The position numbers and the translations under genes were made by a program. A model generated the notes under the pieces. The model made no database searches and was not told the origin of the DNA. It saw only the letters and a list, made by a program, of their open reading frames with translations. From Pseudisothecium myosuroides (taxonomy: Eukaryota > Streptophyta > Bryopsida > Hypnales > Lembophyllaceae): a stretch of 64,000 nt of DNA. Below are positions 46,869 to 58,609 of the stretch, piece by piece. The stretch spans positions 15,252,001 through 15,316,000 of the forward strand of contig OX637295.1 of NCBI GenBank assembly GCA_951799445.1, written 5' to 3'. Within the stretch, counting starts at the first letter, position 1. Every line of letters begins with the position of its first letter.

Positions 46869-48170
46869 GGGTATACAAGTCATGAATTGATTGTAGTAAA
46901 ATAGATTGGAAAAATTGTGCAAATTTAGATCCAAAAAGGAATATTTTGGTGTAGAAAAATAGACGAAGAGAGAAAGTAATCCAACTATTTTTTGTAGGTT
47001 CATTGTGATTTTTGAAGTTTCAAATTTTAGTATTCAATGGTTAGAATTTTGACTTGTTTGTGAGCACAAACTATTTTTTTAATTTAGATTTTTGCTACAA
47101 ATCCAAAAAATAAATTTGGGCACACAATAAGTCCACATGCATTTTGTATAAGCTACTGAATTTTATGGCTCAAAAAAAATCAATTTTAGTAATTATTGAA
47201 GGACTAATGAGGAATGGATACTTAACAATCTTTTTGAGATATAACTAAAGGCCTTGGTGGTTCCATAATGTGTTCAATTTTTATTTGATGGCAATGGCAT
47301 AGAATCCATTTTACATTGTACATTCCAAGTTCTAGATTTTTGTGTACTAATTTTCAACCCAAGCATATCATTAGAGGGGAATTTAAATAAATGCATGCAA
47401 AACTACTTTTGTTGTCACTGTCAAGGTTGCCATTAGAAATATGGATTAATTGGATGGATGTACAATACAGCCAAGTTGGTATTGACCTTATGTATACAAA
47501 TACAATGTAGATGCTACGCTATGCCCCATTTCTATACTACCACCTTCCATGTTGGCAACGAAGCATTCAAGGAAATGAAAACAAGTTATTAGATAGAATA
47601 TTGTAGCTACTATTTTAATACACGACAATAGTATCAACTGTAGTTGTGTGTTATTGTGGACATGGTTGAGGTATTGAACGTTACCACGGCATTTAGGAGA
47701 ATCATTGCACTCATAGAATACATGAGCATGTAAGAATGTGGATGGAATATAACAAGATCATTGTTAACAATCAGAAGCAACAATTTGCCATAGAATTAGT
47801 TCTTGCCTGATGAGTTAGCTAGGCTCACTGATGTTGCCACCAATGAGTGCACTTTAATTGCAGTTACCACTGGAATTTAGATGTGGTTGTGAGAGATGGC
47901 ACTTTAGGATGTTACAAATTAGGAAAAGGATAATTCATATGACATCTATAGCTCTTGATGGTAGATTTGCATCTATTGTACAGAAAGGAGTTTGAATAAA
48001 TTAAAAACTCACTAATTCCAAGTGTTTAGCTTAGAGAGCATTTGAAGCCACCAATATGGATTTGTGGTTGGACGACAATCTGTATTTCCTATACAATTTC
48101 TAGGAAGCTCCCAAAATCTAAGTGCAAAGTCAAATCTCAATTTGCACTATTCATCAAAAGGCTAAAATTA
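46869..48170. other. Intergenic, no gene seen
   Basis: Contains an old copy of the 19020-19200 repeat near 47180-47350. The segment 47400-48100 is less AT-rich with no frame I can support. Confidence 0.5.
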
Positions 48171-49434
48171 CACTAGAAGAAACCCGTGCTTTTTTTGGTG
48201 TCAAAAATTTGCTTCCGGATCTTGTGATTGATGTCAATTGATGTCAACATTGATGTCCAAAAAATCGTGTCAAAGTTGACAGTGTAAAAACATTCCGCAT
48301 GACAGCGTAACATCAAATGTTTAGCATCTAATGTCCACAAAGACATTGGTTTTTCACTCAAGGAAATCGTGCCATGTGGCTGCCAAATCTGCGCCACGTG
48401 GGCGAAGAGAGCCACGTAGGAATTTTTTCATCTAGCCCGTTTGTGATGTGGCACATGACGTGGCGGCTAACATGGAAGTGGAAAAAGTGACATGGCAACC
48501 AATGAGGATGATGTGGCATGCCTAGTCATCACACTTTAACGGTGTCTTAAAAATTTTATATAGTTTTTTGATATGTCAACTTAGACGTCCAGACATTTTT
48601 TAAGAAATCAATTGGTGCATACTGTACCAATTGGCAGGATAAAAAGAAATAATTTTTTTTAAGAAAAATTAATAAAAGAAAAATTTGTCAAAATCAACAA
48701 GAGTTAAAGATTATTTATTATCTACCATCAAAATAATTTTTGATGGCAAAGTTATGGAATTAACTCATTGATAGATAGTAAGAATAAAGGGTGGAGGGGA
48801 CGTATTTATAGTAAAGTCCATTGTTCACCCATAGTCAGACAAAAAATATGAGACAAAAAATATGGGATAATTTGAAGATGGAAACTTGACTGTTGGACAT
48901 TGGACGTTGTTTTAGACATGTTGATGTTGTTTCAAACATCTGGACATAGTTTCAGACATTCTACTTTGAGCGCAGTTCTTGCTTTACATATCCCATATGG
49001 TTTGTCTACTTCCTACCCCCCTAATTGTATAAAGAGCCTCTGTTTTCATCCATGGTGTACATCCATCCCCCCCTTTTTTTTGCAAAGCATGCCACTTGGC
49101 TACCCTTCTCCTAAATTTTTCACATTTGGTCAATGTTTTACCACAACTCACAATAATTTTTATAGACTTACCCTCAGTCAAAATGCGTTTGCTTGCTAAT
49201 GTGGTAGTACTATGGTTTTTGAATGTTAAAAACAAAAACACTATGTTTGAGTTCATGTCAAATAAAACATAATTGTCAATGACAACATCAATGTGTTTTG
49301 ATAGTAATTTACCAATGTTCTTTACTGCATCCATAGAAATTGCCTTCTTGGGACATTAACACTCTAACATCATGATATCTACAAAACACCACATGTCTAG
49401 AGGCTGACATAAAAAAAATGGGTTTCTTCTAGAG
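48171..49434. mobile_element. Non-autonomous CACTA element
   Basis: Starts CACTAGAAGAAACCCG and ends GGGTTTCTTCTAGAG (one base off CTAGTG). TTA flanks both sides (48168-48170, 49435-49437), a 3-bp duplication. Subterminal repeats of TTGATGTC occur near 48235-48260 and GACAT words near 48895-48960. A 116-codon frame at 48984-49334 (minus) shows no transposase domain. 1264 bp, probably a deletion derivative. Confidence 0.85.
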
Positions 49435-50124
49435 TTAGCAACTCCTTTATAATTTCCACCCAAAGGGCAAATTATTCTGGTATTGGGGGAACCTTGGATG
49501 ACCGGCTCCTATGTCAACAACCTAGCATGCTTTTTTTATAAAAGCACCTTTCTGTATGCTCCAATCACCTTTTCCTTAGACTACTCTGCATTTTGATTCA
49601 ATATTGGAAGTTACCTTCAAGACTCAAACTACAAATTCAAATTCTCTGTGAATTGGATCTAGATTCTTTTAAACCTAAAAATAGACTATAACACTTAGCC
49701 AAGTTGTCACATGCACTTTGCAAGATTAGTTTTACATGGACAAGACACTAGGACTAGCACACTCTTACATTCTCACTTCTTTTAGAAACGCTAAACTAAC
49801 CTCTCAGACTTTTAATTAGGACCTAGAAATGGAAAAACAAGGTATTTATGCACTCTATGTTTCTAGAAATACACCTCATTGAATTGGTAGGGACTTCTAA
49901 CAAATCTCTTTCAACTGCTTATTTTATACCTTTTTATATAAATTTACACTAAAAACTAACAAAAAATCGCAAAGAATAATCCCAAAGTTCTTAGTGCTAA
50001 CTTGAGGGCTCACACCATATTTAGTGGACGTTTTCTTGGATCAAGAACAAATTGACACCTTCAAGGGCAAAGTTTATAGTTGGGGGCACCTTTACGTGAA
50101 GTGCTTTGGAGATGACTACATCAC
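49435..50124. other. Intergenic, no gene seen
   Basis: No supported ORF, repeat or terminal motif. Confidence 0.5.
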
Positions 50125-51056
50125 TTAACCCCTAAAGGCCCATTGTCCCTTCAAGGGACAAATGGGATTTCAGGCAAGTATCTACAGGCTAAAATTTTGT
50201 TGCAATTTTTTGAAACTTTTTTTGAAGATAGAAAAACTGATAAGCTATGTGGAAATATAATTTTTTTCACAATTGGTGCCCGGGAACAACAGTTATGACC
50301 AAATAAGCTCAAAACAGGGGACGGCAGGCAGCCCGGGCAGCAAAAAAAAATGGCAAAAATTTGATTTTTTTTTTAATATTTTTTTTCCGTAGATTATATT
50401 TTTGTCTATTTGGAAAGCTTTGGAAAGCTTTGATTCATTTCATTTGAATTTGTTATGAGAAAGTTATGGACATTCTTGTTTTCGGGTAGTTAGAGCATCT
50501 CCTTGGAAAAAGTAACTTGTAGGATTCATTTCTGAATGCTATTTTTGCAATTTTTCAAAAAAACTAAATTCTCATGGTTTAGTTTACTTGCTAGAACAAT
50601 CTCACTATTGAAATTAGTGTATTTTAATTCCATCTAAAATATATTAATATTTTAGATTTTCCTTCTATCTCGTACCTACTTCTACTTAACAATTTTTTTA
50701 GGAATGATAATTAAGTTTTTTCCCCCCAAACTCTCAACTCAATTCTCCACTATAAAGATTTCAAGCACAAAACTCTGTAGTGCAAAAATTTTACGTTAAA
50801 AATGTTTAAAGTCAAAAAATCTAGTCCCGCAATGTGCTAAAATACTTGTTTTTTCCACTTTAAACGCAGATATCTTGCAATCTGAGCGGTCAAAAATTCT
50901 GAAATTTTTCCACACATTCTCATACTAGTTAGGTATAAGATCCTATGGTTAGATGTGCAAAAAAAACATTTTTCAATTTTTTTTACTCCTTGCTGTAGAA
51001 ATGGCAGTTTTGAGTGTTTTTTGGCAGAAAAAAGGCCTTGGGCCTTTAGGGGTTAA
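50125..51056. mobile_element. TTAA-target element, family A
   Basis: Starts TTAACCCCTAAAGGCCCATT and ends TTGGGCCTTTAGGGGTTAA; TTAA at 50125-50128 and 51053-51056; 932 bp. High similarity to 32529-33455. The CAAGGGACA / TTCAGGCA left module and GGCAGCCCGGGCAG module are present. Non-coding. Confidence 0.9.
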
Positions 51057-52239
51057 TATATGATAAGTTTTGATTATTGCCAACATCCATGGAATTTCTA
51101 TCTAAATAATTGTTGCCACGTGGAAAGTTCTAATTACCTTGTTTAGGATTTTTTAGATAGTATTAATTTAACTCAATTGTTGCCATCTGATTTGTATGAG
51201 AACCACATTGCTCTGGATGTGCGACTAATATATTTCATTATTCTCTTTGTATAATAACCTTGTGCGGCATAGCCCTTGATCATATGTGCAAATGTATTGA
51301 AGTCTCATTGTCTCATTGTAGGAAACATTCAAGAGATGGAAAAATCTAATCATGTAGCTAAGGCTTCTAATCAACACCACACTTAGCATGGTGGCAGTAA
51401 AAATACAATAAATGCCATAGTTCAACAATATCAACATTGGAAAAAACATATATACAACTTAGATTTGCAAAAGAGGGACAATTACCGGAATCAAGGAACA
51501 TGAAGTAAATAGAAAATGATGCTACAATGGCAGCCAAGTTGCACAAAAAAACGATGACTTAGAACACATCAAATGGAATGAATGCAAATAGAGGGTGGTC
51601 TAGATGGAGGAGAATAAAACATAGCTTGGGTGGGAGTTGGCACACTAGACGGTGTGGAAGACAATACCATGAACAAATATTGGTTGGAGTATTCAAGCAA
51701 CAATGATGTTGACAATGTCCTTTAGACGCACCAAAAAGAAATACCAGACATATAAGAACAACAAAATGCAAGCTATATTAGCGCTGTTGAAAGTAAAATG
51801 TTTATACTATATATTTAAAACTATCAAATGTATATATCAAATGTTCACAACTATCCATATTCACAACTCTGTTTGTAACTATCAATATGTGGCAGTGAAG
51901 GTAGGTATATAAGGTAGGAGGCTCAAAAGCGAGCATCTAAGGGCTTGTCCCCCTTTTTCATGTGGTTTCTTGGATGGGATTATTTTTTTCTCATTTTTCA
52001 GACAAAGAGAAATAGAAATCGATTGTAACACAAGTCGTTTTGTATTTTTTTAAGCATTTTTGAATTATTTATGAATTTTCAAACAAGATGTGTCATAGGT
52101 CCCTATTTATGACCCTATGTCTTCCATAAACTGTTCACTTGCAACTTCTAGAGAGAAATGGGGAAAGCAAGTCAACAATTGGCTCTTGCAATAAATAATA
52201 GTTTTAAAAAAAATTTCAATATTAAAACATGGTGAATTC
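51057..52239. other. Intergenic, no gene recognised
   Basis: ORFs of 69-75 codons on both strands overlap one another at 51559-51912 and carry no domain. I see no terminal repeats. Confidence 0.5.
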
Positions 52240-53119
52240 TCAAAAACTGCCATTTCTAGTATAAATACCAAATTTTAGAAAAAAAAACTTTATTTGACAC
52301 ATTTAACTGTTGGATCTTGTATTATGCTAACTTGAAAATATGTGATAAAAATTTCTCACCTCGTGAATTGCAAGATATAAACATTCAAATCCACTTAAAT
52401 CATTTTTATTACCTGCAAAAAACAAGGCAGCTGCACTTCACAAGCTTTTCTTTTCTATGAAAAAATGTCTAAAATGGTGGTGCTTCTTTGGATTCTTTTT
52501 TCTAAACAAGTTGGCTACATGCTTAAAAAGTTTCAAATCATTTGGAGTTGTACAATATATAGGAAAAAAATAGTAAGTAGAAAGAAGTAGAAAATGATTC
52601 AAAATACTAAATTGTTAAGAATTTAATACAGAATTGAAAAATGTCAATTCCAATGGTTTGCAATGTTGTAATAAACAAAATACATCCCATGATTTTATTT
52701 TTTCAAAAAATACTGAAAATTGACTTAAGTAAACGACTTCAAAATTTATTTTAGAATAGAAAATTCATTTTGACTGCAAACTAAAACTCTTCATAACTTT
52801 GATTCATTGATTGAAATGGAATGATTCAAAGCTTTCCATGTATGTATAAATCTAGAAAACCAATTCCAAATTTTTTGTTTTTGAGAAAAGTGATTTTTTT
52901 TATCTGCCCGGATTGCCGAAATTAAGAAACAAACAACATATTAGGCCGTAACTTATAACTCTTATCTCCAAATGTCATGAAATTTAGTGCACATGAAAGA
53001 TATTCCTTGTCCACACCTTCTATCACAATTTCAGCCTAAAATATGCAAATTCTAGTCACAAGTACTTGTCCAAAATTTCTATGTTGCTAAAAATAGCAAG
53101 CTAGTCCTTTAGGAATTAA
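52240..53119. mobile_element. TTAA-target element, family B, left end lost
   Basis: The interior is inverse to 20548-21431 and direct to 16665-19000. The right end is CTAGTCCTTTAGGAATTAA with TTAA at 53116-53119. The left terminus has decayed (CTCAAAAACTGCCATTTCTA is the first family word). It carries the uninterrupted GGAGTTGTACAATATATAGG site that the pogo-like element occupies in 16665-19000. Confidence 0.75.
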
Positions 53120-54280
53120 TTACCCGCCCTTGGTAATTAGATATATACTACCAGGTTTTTTAACTATTATAGAATTCTATACTAAGTAGACCATGCCTAA
53201 CATCGATCCATTGTGCCTTTCAAGCAATGAATATTTTTTTCTTAGTACCTAAATGCACACTACTTTGTAAAAGTACCATGACCTTGACCTAGTGCACGAA
53301 TTGACTTGGACAAATCTAATTAATTAGGCCGCTGTGGTTTTGTAATAAAATTGATAATAAACTAAATTTAATAATCTTATATTGTGGATAAATTCATTCC
53401 ATTTTCAAAAACATAAAATTCATCCAAATCTAACACTCCTAGCAAAAATTATGCGTGAATGAAGTTTGACTGCTAATTGGTACTTTAAACTTCATCCATG
53501 TTTTTTCCTATGCTCTTAACTCCAATTTGATTTGATATTTTTGCTATGAGTTTAGGATAGGGTTAAACTCTTAAGAACCAAATTTGGCCTTGGATGGATG
53601 GATCCTACCTAACTTCATCCATTCCTTAGTCTAAACTTCATTCTTCATTAATTTTTATGAATTTTAGTACTTTCTTAAGCTTAAACTAGTTTTGGACTTC
53701 TCTAAGTTATTTTTATCCACTTTTGAATCTAAGTTTTTGCTTAATAAACATTAACCTAATTTACTGTGCTAATCTTTGATTACTTTAAAAGGCTGAATTT
53801 GTTTTTATCTTTTATTATTTTTAGACCTTTTACACTTGTATTTTAAAGAATTTTACTTGGCCTTTCTAAGTTGGTATCTTACTTCTAAATTGACCTTTTT
53901 TAGTGGAAGCTATTGATGAATGAAGTTTGGCAGGTAATCAATACTTCAAACTTCATCCACTAATTACTACTACCTCTGTTTTTGGAAAAAAGCCGGGTTT
54001 TCTTTGGAAAATACAAAGAAAAGCCGGGTCTTTTTCAAAAACAGAGGGAGTAATAATTTAAATTCTTGAATTAACTTTTAATTTCACTTCTTGAGTTTTA
54101 ATTACTTCAAATTTTTAGTTTTCTAATCTTGTTCCTTTTAGATTCTACATGCTAAACTTCATTTACCTATATCTTTCTTGTTTTAACCTCAAATTCTATG
54201 TCTTTTGTATTTCCGGAACTCCCTAAACCTTTACTCTAGGATTCTAAGCTCAATTTGACATGAATTTTTGTCTTAGATTC
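53120..54280. other. AT-rich region, possible LTR-type remnant
   Basis: Words such as GAAGTTTG.C.G.TAAT and AAACTTCATCCA recur (53460-53500, 53920-53960). No gene is supported. A small Stowaway-like element sits at 53970-54050. Confidence 0.4.
53970..54050. mobile_element. 81-bp Stowaway-like MITE
   Basis: CTACCTCTGTTTTTGGAAAA and its inverse ending CAGAGGGAG are flanked by TA on both sides (53968-53969, 54051-54052). Inside, AAGCCGGGT occurs twice in direct order. Confidence 0.65.
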
Positions 54281-55442
54281 TTGACCCCTAAAAGACCGAA
54301 TATTGTTTTTTGACAACATAGCGTTTTGGGCAGTTCACTATAAACGGAATTTTAATTTTTTTTCTTTGAAATTTTTACACAAGATGTACCCAAGGAGTAG
54401 CTTTAAGCACTACAAGAGAAAGGGGTGTTTTAAGTGAGTTTTTAAGTAGTGTCCTAGACACATGATTTTAAGTAATGACCTTTAAGGAGATTTTTAGCAA
54501 AATTTGACTTAAAAACATGTGTTTTAAGTCAAATTTTGCTAAAAATCTCCTTAAAGGTCATTACTTAAAATCATGTGTCTAGGACACTACTTAAAAACTC
54601 ACTTAAAACACCCCTTTCTCTTATAGTGAAGGCCAAAAAAATTTCATAACTTTTCATCACATGGTTAAAAAGTTATTCCATGATATGTCATTTTCATTGG
54701 TCGGTGGGCAACTCGGGCAACTTAAAAAACTCCTTTAAAATTTACTTTTAAAAAAATAAAAAATTGAAATTGTTTTTTTAGATTTATATATGCGCGGAAA
54801 GCTTTGAATCATTCCATTTTTATTAATGAGATGAGAGTTACAAGAAATCTTAGTTTGAAGGTAGTTATGGAATCTCTATTCTAAAATAAACTTTGAAGTC
54901 CTTTATTTAACTCAATATTCAATATTTTTGGAAAAAAATAAAAACATTGGGTGTAGATTGTTTAATACAACATTACAACTATTGGGATTGGCATTTTTCA
55001 ATTCCAGATATAAATTCTTAGCAATTTAGTGTTTTGAATCATTCTCTACCTCTTTCTATTTACTATATTTTTCCTCTATGTTGTACAATTCCACATGATT
55101 TGAAAATTTTCAAGCTTGTAACCAACTTGCCTTGAAGAATGAATCCAAAGAGTAACCACCATTTTGGACATTTTTCATACAAATGTGACCTTGTGAAGTG
55201 CAGTTTCCCGGATTTTTGTAGTGACAAAAAATAATCTTCGTCAATTCAAATGCTATTATTTTGCAATCCATGTGGTGGAAATTTTTGAAATTTTTCCGCA
55301 ACTTTTTTTAACTAGTGTACTACAAGATCCTATAGTTATATTTTTCCAAGAATGTTTTTTTCTAAAATTTGGTACTAGTATTAGAAATGGCAATTTTGGA
55401 GCGGTTTTGGTGAATACATAGTCTCTAACCTTTAGGGGTTAA
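54281..55442. mobile_element. TTAA-target element, family B, with CACTA hairpin
   Basis: Left TTGACCCCTAAAAGACCGAA (TTAA decayed to TTGA), right CTAACCTTTAGGGGTTAA with TTAA at 55439-55442. It is about 940 bp without the hairpin at 54408-54628. The left module equals that of the palindrome at 38852-39593. Confidence 0.85.
54408..54628. mobile_element. CACTA-type foldback MITE (hairpin C)
   Basis: Starts CACTACAAGAGAAAGGGGTG and ends CTCTTATAGTG; AAG flanks both sides (54405-54407, 54629-54631). It is very similar to hairpin A with ~105-bp complementary arms. Taking it out restores GGAGTAGCTTTAAGGCC, the word in the sister elements at 38852-39593. Confidence 0.95.
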
Positions 55443-56084
55443 TGGCCTAACTTGATTCTAAGCCTTATTTTTATTTTGAACTTGCTAACCATGACAATTT
55501 AGATGAAAGTATGGGATTAGTGGCCTACCTCAGATTGAAGATCCCTAATTAGAATGTCAAGATTTCCTTCTGCCATGTTCTTCTCTTAGAAATCCATTGA
55601 TTTCTTGATGTTTTTATATAGGTCTGTTTTTAGTACAAAGTCTTAATGTTCCAACCAACTTCTATTTCTAACTAACTTCCCATTCCTCTTCCTTCTTTTC
55701 TTTCTTAACTTCTCTTTCCCTTCTATATCTCTTCTTCTTCTATAAATACTATTCTTTGGAACTATTTATGGCCCTTGAGGCCATCCAACTACCCTTGCTA
55801 CACCTCCTAAGGTGAGGTTTAACGGCACTTACACTTGATACCTAATCTCCCATTTTAGTGGCCCTTGGGATTCTTGAGATTTTCCTCCTAATCTCTACCT
55901 CCTACTACCTTCAATATCTAACATACTTCATCTTCTTCCTTGCAATTTGTATTTTCAATTTGAGAGCTTCTAGCGTGAATGTAGATGAGAGGTCGTGAGT
56001 GGGAGTTAGAAGCTTGGAGGAAGTGTTTGAAGGTATTGCAATGAGGAGACATATTTTCTCCTAATTTGTACTTTACCCCCTCCC
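55443..56084. other. Promoter-like, C/T-rich region; possible LTR fragment
   Basis: A pyrimidine-rich tract (TTCTTTTCTTTCTTAACTTC...) is followed by a TATA-like CTATAAATACTATTC at about 55741. Downstream is C/T-rich leader-like DNA without an ORF. It ends abruptly where the 2.1-kb repeat begins at 56085. It may be part of an older LTR retrotransposon. Confidence 0.35.
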
Positions 56085-58250
56085 TGTGAGCTCCCAATTT
56101 GTCACTTGGGACTCGTAGAATTATTTTTTTGGAAATTTGCAATTTAAAGTTGATAAAAGTATAGAAAAATCTATAAAAAGAGTGTAGAACCGAAATAGGG
56201 TTGTGTCATACCCATTATAGTATTTGGTCTAGATTTGTGTTTTTTACTTAGAATCCCCCAAACCTGGCCTAAAAATAGTATAGGAATAACGAAAAGGTTA
56301 GATTTGGAGGATTCGAGTCACATAGCCCCCAAAGGGCTAAATCCCACCATGAATGTGGCGATTCATGGCTAGGTCGGTCCGAGGGATCCACAGCGAGGCC
56401 ACTAGGTCGGGTCCTAGAGTTAGATTTAGAATTCCCCATTAGATCGACGAATTCTCAAAATCCCGATTGTTAGCATGCAGGAGCCACTCACGCAAGACCG
56501 GGCCGTGGAGGAATCTACAGCCCAAGGATGGTGATCTAGGGTGAATCCCATGCCAGGAGTCCAACGGCGAAATCGGTTCGCCAAGATTCCTCCACCTGCA
56601 GAAGATTCCCGCATCGTCGCTACTTCAAGGAGATGTCCAGTTTAAGTCTCCATTGACCAATCGTGCCAGGTACGGGAACACACCCGCACGTCTTTCATGC
56701 GACTCCCTGAGAGGTCACGTGAAAAATCCCGGCATCTTCCGACTTGCAGAAGAACCTTTTTCCGGGTGGTCAACCCTCCTAACCTCCAACGGGAATTTCA
56801 TGGAAATTACCCAGGTTACAATAAAATCTCACTAAAAATTAGACTAGCTTGTTTTATGTTAATAATGCGCTCCGTGAAGTTTCACGACATTCCGATAGCG
56901 GCAAGTACCCGAACCGGCGAGATTCCTCGGGAATTAACCACGTGGCGGGGTCCCCGCCGCGTTGACCGGCATTCCGGGACCATACGATGGCGAAACAAAG
57001 TCAACCAAAAGTCCTTCCCGACTCTCTCGCACCTACCGGAGACCCTAGGCTATTCACATTTCTCAAAATAGGAGACCCCCAAGATCTAGGATTTTACCAC
57101 GATTTGGTTTTTAAACTAAATTAGCCTACGATGGGTTTTTGGCCTCGGTATGGGGGGTAGAGGGTCTAGGACTAAACACGGCGTTCTGGATCCAACGGCG
57201 CAATCCGTTCGGCGATTGGAGCTAATCTCCAAAAGTTAGGATGTTGGTCCAGCATAGATGGTAGAAGTAGAAATTTAGGATGTAGGATGAAAATCTTTGA
57301 GGATGAGGATGAAAATCCTCGTTGATAAGGTTACCTTAGAACTTTAGAGGGAGGGGTGAGCCCTTGGAAACCTATATAAGGGCCCCATTTCTCTCTCTAG
57401 AACACCCCCAATTCTTGTTTTGGGTCCGTGGGTCCAAGTTATTTTGGATATTTTGGCGTTTCAAGCCAAAAACCTCTACGGTGTTTTTGGAGCACTTTTG
57501 GCTCCATTGTTGCTTATTTTCAAGCTTTGAAGGTCCTTGGGGGTCCTTCTACCTTGTTTTGTGTACTCTTTTGTGAAGTTGTTGGCATCTTGTTGTAAGT
57601 GGAGAGCCTCTCTCTCCCTCTTGTACGTGTTGTGATCTAACTTGTGAAGTTAAGAGTCTTTTGTTTTGTATCTTGCACTAATCCTAAAGTCACCCCCCAC
57701 CGTACCTTGGCGATGCCGCTTTGGGGGGCCTTTAGCGTGTGAGCTTTGTGTTGCCACGTGGTCTAACTTGTGTTTTTTTTTTCCTTTGTGTTTTGTCTTA
57801 CACCCTCTTCTAATATTCTCCTTGTTGAGTGGACCCCCCTCTGGGACGGCGAAGCTTTGAACCTCCTTTGTGCATGTTTTTTTCTAAAGTTATCCCAAAC
57901 CCTCTTCTAATCTTCTCCTTGTTGAGTGGACCCCCCTCCGGAACGGCGAAGCTTTGAACCTATGTGTGTTTCTTCTTTAAAAGTTTAGTTATTTTCCCTC
58001 TTCTAAAGTCTCTCATTGCGTGGACCCCCCTTGGAAATGGCGAAGCTTTGAACTAGTGACAAGTTGAAGTCCTAAAACATGTGTTAAAAGTGTAGACGGC
58101 GAAGCCTTGAACCCCCGAAGTGTCAAAGAAGTCCTAAAGTTGGTGTTAAAACCAACTTAACGGCGAAGCTTTGCACTTCCCCCGAGTCTAGGTCCAAAGT
58201 CTAGTTTCCAAGACCTTTGTGGAAATCTCCAGAGTTTAGCTTCCAAGATA
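56085..58250 (+). repeat. 2.1-kb LTR-like direct repeat, copy 1
   Basis: Starts TGTGAGCTCCCAATTTGTCA. The same sequence restarts at 58610, 2525 bp on, with very few differences. TATATAAG at 57373 precedes a TTTCTCTCTCTAGAACACCC initiator-like tract, as in a U3/R boundary. A TG start, long length, internal TATA box and pyrimidine-rich downstream part suggest an LTR. The unique 58251-58609 that follows contains GTGGTGCCAGCGGACC, a possible primer-binding region. The 124-codon frame (56697-57071), identical in both copies, has no recognised domain. Confidence 0.7.
57373..57380 (+). promoter_or_regulatory. TATA box in LTR-like copy 1
   Basis: TATATAAG followed about 20-30 bp on by a CT-rich initiator-like tract. 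Confidence 0.6.
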
Positions 58251-58380
58251 TTAGAGTCTAGCATGAAGTAGGAAGTGGTGGGCCAAGTTTAGCTACCTAG
58301 CCCTGGTATACATGGTTTGCTAAGCCGAGTGTCTTGCTTCACAACTTCGGGCCTAATCCCCGGACGGCGAAGCCTTGACT
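57710..58380 (+). repeat. Array of GGCGAAGCTTTGAAC motifs
   Basis: ACGGCGAAGCTTTGAACC or a close variant occurs at about 57846, 57943, 58038, 58098, 58160 and 58362. It is often preceded by GTGGACCCCCCTC.GG. Spacing is 60-200 bp. Copy 1 of the large repeat has one ~95-bp unit more than copy 2, so the array changes in length. Confidence 0.85.
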
Positions 58381-58609
58381 CTAGCACTAATTTTTCCAAA
58401 ACTCCAATTTTTATTGGTTAAGTGGGTTCCCCTGAGGGAACCCGTTGAGGTGATTAAAATTTTGTGGTGCCAGCGGACCAGCCAGCCCAGCAGAACCGAG
58501 AGCCTAGCGGCAGTAACGGGAGCCCAGCGGCAGTAACGGAGCCCAGCCACAGCGGTACAAGGCCGGTACAGGGCCGGTAACCAAGGCCGGTACACTGCCT
58601 GTCCAGCGC
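58251..58609 (+). other. Unique spacer between the LTR-like copies
   Basis: Present only after copy 1. It contains a further GGCGAAGCCTTGAC motif, GGGTTCCCCTGAGGGAACCC (a 20-bp palindrome at about 58427), GTGGTGCCAGCGGACC, and GC-rich CAGCGGCAGTAACGG and GGCCGGTA short repeats. No gene. Confidence 0.6.

Noticed and set aside
48984..49334. 116-codon ORF in the CACTA element as a transposase remnant
   Set aside because: No TNP2-like or other transposase motif is visible; opposite-strand ORF of similar length overlaps it.
2229..55442. CCCTAAA words at the ends of many elements read as interstitial telomeric repeats
   Set aside because: Each end has only one CCCTAAA unit, always next to TTAA and within a longer conserved terminus; there are no tandem telomere arrays.
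56697..57071. 124-codon ORF identical in both large repeats (also 59220-59594)
   Set aside because: Identity reflects recent duplication of the whole 2.1 kb; there is no domain, and it lies upstream of the TATA box.
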